From NCBI GenBank assembly GCA_964644075.1, contig CAZXUQ010000013.1:1-7384 (forward strand): a stretch of DNA of 7,384 nt. The letters run 5' to 3'. The position numbers and the translations under genes are program-made. This DNA is from JAGOMW01 sp964644075 (GTDB taxonomy: Bacteria; Patescibacteriota; Gracilibacteria; BD1-5; UBA2023). This document shows, piece by piece, positions 1 to 6,573 of the stretch (position 1 is its first letter; each line of letters starts with the position of its first letter). The notes under the pieces were generated by a model. The model was not told where the DNA came from, ran no database searches, and saw only the letters and a list, made by a program, of their open reading frames with translations.

Positions 1-252
1 GATCATAGAGCCAGTATATGAGGTAAGGGATTACCGTCAACTGGTTTAGACCCTAAGTTATTGAGTTGGAGGTTTTTTCATAAATTTTTCAAAACTTTTT
101 GGTACTCCCAAGTTAGGTTGGGTATAGACAGGTTTCTTAAAGTAATTTTTTATATCATCAAATACATGATTTTTATCTGCGAAAAATAAGATACCACTTA
201 TAGCACATAAAAACATCACAACCTGGAACAACGTTATATTTCAAAGTTTCAT
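1..252 (-). CDS. Small secreted or membrane-anchored protein, frameshifted and partial
   Basis: I do not recognise the family. Starting at ATG 252-250 and reading TGA as Gly (codon 4, 243-241), the frame gives 64 residues ending at TAA 60-58. Residues 6-25 are hydrophobic (ITLFQVVMFLCAISGILFFA), like a signal peptide or N-terminal anchor. They are followed by a polar, Lys-rich part (DDIKNYFKKPVYTQPNLGVP). The +1 frame beyond the stop is also protein-like (LNNLGSKPVDGNPLPHILAL) and stays open to the window edge. It would join smoothly if the A6 run at 72-77 (minus strand) had one fewer A. I therefore infer a frameshift, either real decay or an assembly error, in a gene running off the left end. 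There is no Shine-Dalgarno; a TATACT box lies 24 nt before the ATG (278-283). Codons are AT-rich, unlike the flippase next door. Reality of the gene is moderately supported; its function is unknown. Confidence 0.45.
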
Positions 253-277
253 AAAAATATTTAGATCAATAAAAACA

Positions 278-283
278 GTATAT
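278..283 (-). promoter_or_regulatory. Possible -10 box for the small minus-strand gene
   Basis: TATACT is on the minus strand, 24 nt before the ATG at 252, which would give a short leader of roughly 17 nt. No good -35 element is seen at the expected spacing. It lies in the 89-base divergent gap shared with the flippase gene. Confidence 0.3.
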
Positions 284-329
284 CATGAGCATATATTAAA
301 TCAACTATTTTCTTTTTTCGAGTTCTCTC

Positions 330-335
330 TATACT
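330..335 (+). promoter_or_regulatory. -10 box of the flippase gene, likely leaderless start
   Basis: TATACT is followed by exactly six bases (TCACCC) and then the ATG at 342. With normal -10 to start-site spacing, transcription would begin at or within a base of the A of ATG, so the mRNA would be leaderless. The -35 region is a T-rich run without a TTGACA match. No Shine-Dalgarno is present. The same -10/N6/ATG arrangement precedes the next gene. Confidence 0.5.
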
Positions 336-341
336 TCACCC

Positions 342-1634
342 ATGCCCACTAAGAAAATCTACACCAATACATTTGCCCAGATCTGAGCAAAACTCCTCAC
401 CGCCCTTATCTCGATCGTGATGATCAAGCTCGTCACCAATCTCCTCGATGTCGCAGGATATGGCCTCTACTCGAAGCTCTATAACTACCTCTCGATATTT
501 GCTGTGATTGCTGATCTCGGACTCTATACCATCACCGTGCGAGAGATCTCAGCACAAAATGATGAAAAAATGCGAGAAAAAATCGCCTGAAACGTCCTCT
601 CACTCCGGACTATCTCAGGACTGATCATCATCGTACTTGCTTTCTCTATTGCCTATTTCCTCCCAGGATACAATACTCGAGAGTCACTCTACGGTGTCGT
701 GATCGTCGGAGTATTTACGCTCCTCGGACTCATCAATAGTTCGATCATGAGCTATCTCCAGGCAATACTCAAGACAGAGTTCACTCTCATCTCGACCACG
801 CTTGGGAAACTCGTCACACTTGGGATCGTGGTGTATGCGACATTTGTCCCTATGCTCTGGTTTTCTCATAGTGAGCGACTCGCATGGGTACTCATAGCCT
901 GAGTCGCAGGGAACCTCGTCATGACGGCTCTCACCTGGTGGTATGCGAGTCGACATACGCGTATATGGTTTGCCTGGGATACTGACTATATCCGCCATAT
1001 CATACGCATATCACTTCCCTATGGACTCGCCCTCTTTCTCAATGTCATATTTTTCAAAGTCGACACGATACTCCTCTCTGTCATGACTCCGAAGGCAGAT
1101 GCTGACACAGTCGTCGCTCTCTACGCACTGCCGATGAAGCTCGTCGAAGTCGGCATGATGTATGGGACGATATTCTTGAACTCTCTCCTCCCTGTACTGA
1201 CTCTCGCTTTCGAAAAATCCGATCATGAAAAAGCAAAAAAACTCATCCGACACGCAGCGCTGCTCATGTTTTTCTGAGGACTCGTCGCGTCGCTCATATT
1301 CTCACTCGGTGCCCTCCCGATCACGCGTATCATCTCGAGTGAGGCATTCATCCATACTTTCTACATGGGGATGAGCTCTGTGGATGCACTCCGTATCGTG
1401 GCGTGGATATTTCTCGTATATTCACTCTCATCGCTCTCGACTTATATCCTCATCGCTCGTGGTGAACAGAGGAAAATGCTCACGATCAATGCGGTAATTG
1501 CACTCCTTAATATCATTGGAAATATTATCTTCATACCATACTATAGCTTTATCGGATCTGCATGGGTGACGCTTGGGACACAAATACTCCTTCTCATCGC
1601 GACGACATGGAGTGTGAGAAAGGTTTTTCGTTAG
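342..1634 (+). CDS. Polysaccharide flippase (Wzx/MATE-like, MOP superfamily)
   Basis: This is a 430-residue inner-membrane protein read continuously with four in-frame TGA codons as Gly (384, 588, 900, 1275), ending at TAG. It has about a dozen hydrophobic segments. The N-terminus is typical of the Polysacc_synt family: a short basic start, a first helix (about 12-32), a GYGLYSKLYNYLSIFAVIAD stretch near residues 38-57, and then a DLGL..ITVREI motif. Mid-protein ISLPYGLALFLNVIFFKVDT (about 227-246) matches the second-half helix with its conserved Asp. Length fits the family (about 400-480 aa). Known members flip lipid-linked oligosaccharides across the cytoplasmic membrane for surface glycans; the substrate here cannot be told. 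The start is set by the TATACT box 6 nt upstream. A membrane protein gene follows after 41 nt. With the standard code this gene would appear as five fragments. Confidence 0.88.
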
Positions 1635-1640
1635 GATTTT

Positions 1641-1669
1641 TTGCATTTCTCCTCGCTTTCCGCTATACT
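1641..1669 (+). promoter_or_regulatory. Promoter before the Tic20-like gene, likely leaderless start
   Basis: TTGCAT (1641-1646), a 17-base spacer and TATACT (1664-1669) form a good sigma-70-type promoter. The ATG at 1676 follows after six bases, so transcription would start at about the ATG. The promoter sits in the 41-base gap after the flippase stop, so this gene may be transcribed on its own as well as by readthrough. There is no Shine-Dalgarno. Confidence 0.55.
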
Positions 1670-1675
1670 GTACCT

Positions 1676-2824
1676 ATGATCGAACAATCACGGATAAATG
1701 CTATCATCTCATACTTTTTCCTCGGGCCACTTTTTCTCCTAGCAAAGCGAGGAACCCCGCTCCGGGATCCCTATGTACAGACACATGCGAAACGTGCAAG
1801 CAAGATTATCCTCATATTTCTCATGGTTTTGGGGCTCTATTTTTTCGTGAAACCATGGACAGATCTCTCTCTCCCAGGTATCGGTATCCATATACACACA
1901 GTGATGCTTGTGAGTATCGTAGTTATCTCTATCGTATTTCTCATGAGATGAGCCTATAGTGCGTACCGATGAGATGAGTCTACCACATCGATAGATGCTA
2001 TCGAACATGCCTTTCACATGAGTTCTCACTCAGCATCTGTGACTGACGAAGAAGAAAAAGTCCGTACTCTCGCGAGTATGATCCCGCTCCTTGGCATATG
2101 GATAGCAGCAAAATATCCATCAACCTCCACTCTACGTGGACGCATCCTCGGAAGTACACTATTTTTCACTTATATTCTTTCTCTCTGGCTGACATGAGCA
2201 GAGTCACTCCTCTCTTTCCTTATACTGATCGGAGCGATCCTCCTCTTCGTCGTAAAAGGTGTCTATATATTTCTTTATGATCGATCAGTCGAGTTCGATA
2301 TCCTCGACCGTCTCCCAGCATACCAGAGTATTCATAGTGCTATCATTGCTTCCGTGAGATCCATTTTCGAATTTTTCCGTATAGCATTCGGTGGACATGA
2401 TCGAGTCTCATGGATGGCATTTTTCGAGAGAGAAAATACTCGAGAAGACGGAGAAAGAGTTGTCGAGCCATACTTTATGCCTCCAGGCCTTCTCGGGATG
2501 CCATTTTTTAATCTTTTCGGAATTCCATCACTGTTTATCGCCCGATACGAACCCTATAGAAAACTCGTTCTCGAATGACTCATGGTCACACTCCTCTGGG
2601 CATATGTATTGTTCTTCCTCTGATCATACTATCACCCTCTTCTTCTCCTCTCCCTCTTTCCGATCATGCATATCATGGTGTATGGAAATCGAGAAAAATA
2701 TGAGCCCACTCCATGAGTGTCTCTTATTACTCGTATACTCAGTAATTTCAGATCACTCTCTACAGGACTGCAAAATGCGCAAAAACAATCAAAAGAAGAG
2801 AGTTATACATATAAAACGGAGTAG
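1676..2824 (+). CDS. Polytopic membrane protein with Tic20/DUF4870-like features
   Basis: The 382-residue product is read with six in-frame TGA codons as Gly (1949, 1970, 2195, 2576, 2621, 2714), ending at TAG. Residues 10-100 resemble the Tic20/DUF4870 pattern: a hydrophobic helix, then DPYVQTHAKRASKI (31-44, compare the family's F-V-x-x-H-A-K-Q), two further helices (about 44-58 and 74-90), and a closing GAYSAYRGD (92-100). Residues 130-202 look like a second, diverged copy, starting LASMIPLLGIWIAAKYP and ending in a long helix (180-200). A region with MPPGLLGMPFFNLFGIP (268-284), two more hydrophobic segments (301-333) and a polar, Gln/Lys/Glu-rich C-terminus follow. The match is by pattern recall, not by search, and the function of bacterial members is poorly known. 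It is followed directly by a terminator, making it the last gene of the plus-strand pair. Confidence 0.7.
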
Positions 2825-2837
2825 TTTATTGGCGAGA

Positions 2838-2870
2838 TAAAAAAACACCACTTGCGTGGTGATTTTTTTA
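2838..2870 (+). terminator. Rho-independent terminator, possibly bidirectional
   Basis: CACCAC (2846-2851), loop TTGC and GTGGTG (2856-2861) form a perfect 6-bp stem. A run of seven T follows at 2863-2869 and A-rich sequence precedes it. It lies 13 nt after the Tic20-like gene's TAG and should end the plus-strand unit. Because the stem is flanked by A on the left and T on the right, it can also terminate a minus-strand transcript arriving from the 2871-3060 region. Confidence 0.85.
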
Positions 2871-2920
2871 TAGTCCCTCTTGGCCGTTCTAGATCTTATT
2901 TTATCCCTGGTTGCAATGAG

Positions 2921-3072
2921 ATCATACTGAGTACTGCTCGGTATGATAACAGCGGATCGGACTCCATAGGAGGCTATGGCATCCGCCCTTGGAAGCGGTA
3001 TAATTTGTAGAGAAAAATACCGACCAGATGCACGTGAGAAGAGAGAGTACAGAATTAGTATATCCTTGTACT
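2921..3072. ncRNA. Cluster of four hairpins, candidate structured RNA
   Basis: Four inverted repeats follow one another. H1 is 2921-2947, an 11-bp stem with a 5-base loop that is perfect on plus with one G-U and has one mismatch on minus. H2 is 2952-2986, GCGGAT/ATCCGC enclosing CCATAG-GAGG-CTATGG. H3 is 2996-3022, CGGTAT/ATACCG. H4 is 3046-3072, AGTACA/TGTACT. On the minus strand, GCATC and TGG before H3 could also pair with CCA and GATGC after it, competing with the outer stem of H2. A minus-strand promoter-like pair at 3057-3085 and the terminator at 2838-2870 would bound a transcript of about 210 nt. I looked for RNase P, tmRNA, SRP, tRNA and common riboswitch motifs and recognised none. 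Strand and function are undecided. Confidence 0.4.
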
Positions 3073-3085
3073 GTGGAAATCAAGA
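3057..3085 (-). promoter_or_regulatory. Possible minus-strand promoter for the hairpin region
   Basis: On the minus strand TCTTGA (3085-3080), a 17-base spacer and TATACT (3062-3057) resemble a sigma-70 promoter. Transcription would start near 3050 and run left through hairpins H3, H2 and H1 to the terminator at 2838-2870. The -10 is bracketed by the AGTACA/TGTACT inverted repeat (3046-3072), which might act as an operator instead of, or as well as, an RNA stem. Confidence 0.35.
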
Positions 3086-3170
3086 AAAATATGAAAATAT
3101 CGCTTGACGATCGCACTCTCCTAAAAATGTGTACAATAAAACCTCCTAGAAAAGAGAAATCGAGTTTAAT

Positions 3171-3823
3171 TTATTCGAATAGATAATAACATTGAGTAAA
3201 TTTAATATCCATAAAAGATAATCACGCTAATGCACGACCTGGATAACATACTTTATCGAGCTCAAGAGGAAGGGATGTTACTCAGCTTTGTATAAGTTCA
3301 GGCATACTATCATCGTAACCTGTTCATGGGTACAGCATATAACCATCAGGAATACCTGGGGCACGATCAAAAATGTCCCATTGGAGCATTCAGATTGGCG
3401 TATTCATATCTCTTCAAATATCTATAGAGGAACCTAGTGAATTGGTAAGAGTTTTATAGGAATAAATCACCGTCAAAAATGCTGCATAGGTTGGATTATA
3501 AAAAAGGTTTGTAGTTTTTGGTGAAGTTGCGGATTATTTTTTGTTATAAAGTCACTCATAGCAACATGTCTACTTGGGTCAGTGCATGATGCGTCATCGT
3601 TCTCAGAGAAACACCAAGAGCCATCAATGCCAAGTTCTCATACTTCACTTCTGTAAAGGTTAATTATTCGTATAGTTTCAGCAATGGTGTTTTGGTAGTT
3701 TACCACTCGAGCCTTTAATATATAATTCGCAACTTTTGGGTAGAGAGCTGTAATTAGTATGCCTATTATACTTATCACGAGTATAATTTCCATGAGGGTA
3801 AATCACTTATTTCACGATCTCAT
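3171..3823 (-). CDS. Type IV pilin-like protein with an apparent frameshift
   Basis: Starting at ATG 3823-3821 with TGA as Gly, the N-terminus is a type III (class a) prepilin signal. A short basic leader (MRSGNK) is followed by Gly7 at the cleavage site (TGA, 3805-3803), Phe8, a FTLME motif with Glu at +5, and a hydrophobic helix (IILVISIIGIL). Prepilin peptidase would cut after Gly7. The first frame runs 129 codons to TAG (3436-3434). The last part of it is poor, while the +2 frame from about 3533 down to TAA (3173-3171) reads well (TTNLFYNPTYAAFLTVIYSY, later GYMLYPGTGYDDSMPELI and KVCYPGRALAG). One added A in the A5 run at 3515-3519 would join the frames into about 217 aa, a usual size for a pilin or pseudopilin. 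It is either a decayed gene or an assembly error. It follows the large surface protein by 48 nt. Confidence 0.75.
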
Positions 3824-3833
3824 AAGTAGTAAG

Positions 3834-3839
3834 ATTATA
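3834..3839 (-). promoter_or_regulatory. -10 box before the pilin-like gene
   Basis: A perfect TATAAT lies on the minus strand, 10 nt before the ATG at 3823, implying a leader of only a few bases. No good -35 is seen 16-18 nt upstream. It sits in the 48-base gap after the large surface protein gene, so the pilin may have its own promoter. There is no Shine-Dalgarno. Confidence 0.4.
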
Positions 3840-3871
3840 AAATAATTTCTTACACTATATTTATATCTTTA

Positions 3872-6454
3872 TTATCTCAAAAGTTTTTTCTTTCTCGTCA
3901 TATATCCCATCCCAATACCACCCATAAATATAAGAAAAGCAAGTGGCGTATTCGATGTTGTTTCTCATGGTATTTTATCTCCTGCATTTGCCTCAGGTAT
4001 GATCGAGAGGGATTGTGTTTTTTTCGGTTTCTTTGGTTTTTTCACTTTCGTCTTCTTTGCTTTCTTTGGTTTTTTGGGTTCTGGGATGACCTTGATATGA
4101 AAATCAGTACGAGAAATTTCTCCATCTCATCACTTATAATAAGAAAGAAGAGTAACCGTATGATTTCCTGGTGTGAGTTTCCATGATTTGGGGTTTTTCC
4201 CTCGATGGAGCTCTTCTCCGTCGAGCTGCCATGCATACTCGTATCACTTCGTCGTTCCTGAGAGGGTAAAATTCATACTACAGAGTTTCTTTTTCTTGTA
4301 TTCACAGATATAGAGTTCTTCAGATTTTTTTGTCCCTGTGCGACCCTGGAGGACGATCGTCGGTGGAGAGAAAAATGCCATTTTTATTTTTTTGTATTTT
4401 TTCTTCTCTGGCTCTATGCTTGCTGATATTTTCTCTTTTTTCTTTTTTGTTTTGGTGGGTTTTTCTTCTTCTTTTTCTTTTGGCTTCGGTCAGACGACAT
4501 GGATATGGTAGTCGATCTGATCATAGTTCCCTGCGCTGTCGATCACACGGAGGGTGATGACGTGATCTCAGAGACCGTACTTTCGTCCTCAGGGATCTTT
4601 CGAGACCTTGATATCGTTTTGTCCGTAGATCCAGAGAAATGAGATACTCGATCACTCAGGATCATAGGAATGCTCGGCAGTGAAGTTCACACTACAGGTA
4701 TAGGTATAACATATGAGGCTCGTATCTCCATCCTGGAAATAGTACTCTTTCCACTTGTTATCGAGTTCCATGATGGCGACAGGTTTCCCTGTGTCTGGGG
4801 CTCATGGTGGGAGTGTATTGACGGGAGAAATCGTCGAAATAACATTCCACTCGATAGGCAATATTTTGGTCGCGAGATTGCCTGTATGCGCTTTTTCCCT
4901 CAGTTCGATCGTGATCGATCATGAGCGAGATGGGTACCACGTCGTCGGATTACAGTCAGTATCAGGCGTGAGTTCTCATCCAGTCGAGAAATAACAGAGA
5001 TACTCTCGCATAAGAAAACCACTCGAAAAGAGAGGCTCAAGGGTGATATTGATCCGACATTCGCTCATGCTACATGTGAAAGTATCTCATGAAAGTGTAG
5101 CATTTGTAGGAGATTGAAGAGTTGGGACGATCTCTGGAAAGCGAAAATACGCTCAGGAGAGAGGAGCACCAGAAGCTGTCGATCATGAAAGAACAGATCC
5201 TGTTAGACTTCCTGTTCATGAGATTTCTGTAGTTCCAGTACTTGTTTCCAAGTCTCATGTCACTCCTCCAGATATAGGAACTTGAGAGGATGATTTCCTG
5301 TAGACTTTTTTATATTCAGAGAAGGATTTCGTCAGGAGAAAATCCTCTGAAATCTGTCATCCAATCGAACGAAATCCGAGGTCATCAGTGGATTTGAGTC
5401 TTAGGTCGCTTGTGGTTGTATTATTGATCTTGAGTGAAGACTTCTCGATGTCTCACTCAAGGAGATGGAGGATGAGCACGTTTCCTGAGAGAGCTCATGA
5501 GAGGATATATCCTGTTTCTGTATTTATCCTATGAGAAAAAAGTCATCACGTATTCGAGGAGAGAGCAATCCTATCGATAGAAACAGTTCCTGAAAGGCTA
5601 TAGGGATAGATGATTTCGAGGGTATCGATCTTTCCGTTTGTATCACTATCAGAGTAGTACATCTCGATCGGCGTGAGTGCACCAGTTTCAGTAGGAGTGG
5701 TGATGCTAGAGCCAGTAAAAATCACCCCTGTATCGACAAGTCATGTACTCGTAGTTCACGATGACAGGAGAGATCCTGTATCTGTACGCTCTGAGTGAGA
5801 AATCGATCCTGTCGAAATCTCAACTCCACTCAGTGTATATACTCATGATCCTGTGAGGATATTTCCTGTTTCTGTCATGGTTCCTGTAAATGTACTCCCG
5901 CTCGAGAAATCCGCACTCCCTGTTCCCATGAGAACACCTGTTGATATTTCTCATGTGTTCGTCTGGTTCACAGATCCTGTAGATGACAATGTTCCTGTTT
6001 CAGTGAGAGATCCTGTTTGATCTATCGTTCCAGTATTGGTATCTGGTGGTGCACTACAGGTATCGTCCGTCAGACTGATCGAGAGGATGACATTATCACG
6101 CTGAGTTCCTGAGTAGTTATACGAGTCTATAAGAGTTCAGTTCTTATCTTTGAGATATACAGACTCATTTCCAGAATTATTGAGGGCAATCTTCGTCTCA
6201 CTATAGGGAAAACTCTTATTTGTATGTGAATCTATGTTTGTTCCAGATGGTAGTATATATGTCTTTCCAGAAAGGTCAGAAAGACTATATCCAGAAATAT
6301 CAACACTCGAACATCCAGTATTTCTCAGTTCGATATACTCCCCGAGGGTATCATCTCATAGAGGATTGGGGAGGAGGCTCGATATGTTTACCGTGGCAAA
6401 TATATGGAGTGGGAAAGCGAGTATGAGTAAAATACTCAAGAAAAAACGACTCAT
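3872..6454 (-). CDS. Large anchored surface protein: lamin-tail domain, TG-rich stalk, Ig/PKD-like repeats
   Basis: One open frame of 860 residues ends at TAA and is read with 27 in-frame TGA codons as Gly (my count). Order of parts: signal peptide (1-20, cut near HIFA|T); lamin-tail domain (about 22-118, with EYIELRNTG, VDISGYSLSDLSG and IALNNSGNESVYL); Thr/Ser-Gly-rich stalk (139-260); a domain opening with an EF-hand-like loop DSDTNGKIDTLE (269-280); a second Gly/Ser/Thr-rich stretch (395-434); and three Ig/PKD-like domains. Each of these begins Cys-x(4-7)-Cys-x-[IVM]-N-[FI]-T (461, 582, 717), and the second is the clearest PKD (HSYDPEGSSISFLW). Lys/Pro-rich linkers lie at 656-690 and 791-813. 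The C-terminal helix (837-853) ends in RKKKLLR, fitting a membrane anchor. It is probably exported and attached by its C-terminus, acting in adhesion or as a cell-surface layer; that role is inference. Its ligand cannot be told. Confidence 0.88.
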
Positions 6455-6475
6455 AGAAATGATATTATTTTCTTG

Positions 6476-6481
6476 ATTATA
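6476..6481 (-). promoter_or_regulatory. -10 box before the large surface protein gene
   Basis: A perfect TATAAT on the minus strand is 21 nt before the ATG at 6454, giving a leader of about 14 nt without a Shine-Dalgarno. The -35 position (AGAAAT at 17-nt spacing) is a poor match. It lies in the 119-base divergent gap shared with the ligase gene. Confidence 0.45.
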
Positions 6482-6505
6482 CAAACCAATTCTTAAAAAT
6501 TTCTT

Positions 6506-6532
6506 AAATCTCGGAGAGATTTTTTGTTTTTT
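6506..6532 (+). terminator. Hairpin with T-tract between divergent genes
   Basis: AAATCTC (6506-6512), loop GGA and GAGATTT (6516-6522) form a perfect 7-bp stem. It is followed on the plus strand by TTT, G and six T. The shape is that of an intrinsic terminator reading right, yet no plus-strand gene lies upstream of it. It may block antisense transcription from entering the ligase gene, or be a remnant or a regulatory stem. Confidence 0.5.
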
Positions 6533-6545
6533 CCCCTTTTTTCTC

Positions 6546-6551
6546 TACAAT
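6546..6551 (+). promoter_or_regulatory. Possible -10 box before the D-Ala-D-Ala ligase gene
   Basis: TACAAT is 22 nt before the ATG at 6574, and TTGTTT (6524-6529) lies 16 nt further up as a weak -35. The expected leader is about 15 nt and has no Shine-Dalgarno. The T-rich -35 area overlaps the T-tract of the hairpin at 6506-6532. Confidence 0.35.
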
Positions 6552-6573
6552 CTCTCTATCCTAAAAAATATCC

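Noticed and set aside
342..1634. Reading the flippase as five decayed fragments of a pseudogene.
   Set aside because: All interruptions are TGA in one frame, no base shifts are needed, and the other genes show the same pattern, so recoding explains it better.
2391..2840. A 149-codon plus-strand frame overlapping the end of the Tic20-like gene.
   Set aside because: It is out of frame with the well-supported 382-aa gene, is rich in Ser, His and Cys, and is a shadow frame.
2922..3116. A GTG-started 64-codon minus-strand frame inside the hairpin region.
   Set aside because: Its composition (rich in Cys, Trp, Ser) is not protein-like, it ends at a TGA that is sense here, and the same bases form strong hairpins.
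2820..3150. A minus-strand frame open from a TTG at about 3147, preceded by AGGAGG 5 nt upstream, running past 2840.
   Set aside because: The start is non-ATG, the frame runs through the terminator hairpin and on into antisense of the Tic20-like gene, and it overlaps the four inverted repeats. With only TAA/TAG as stops, long chance frames are common. It remains a weak alternative to the RNA reading.
2871..3170. tmRNA, RNase P RNA, SRP RNA or a known riboswitch.
   Set aside because: I looked for the usual conserved cores (for example GAGGAAAGTCC, the tmRNA ends, GGAAGGAAGCAG) on both strands and did not find them.
5675..6040. A CRISPR array or tandem DNA repeat, suggested by frequent TCCTGT.
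   Set aside because: The hexamers are irregularly spaced, stay in codon phase with Thr-Gly pairs inside an open frame, and have no longer conserved repeat unit.
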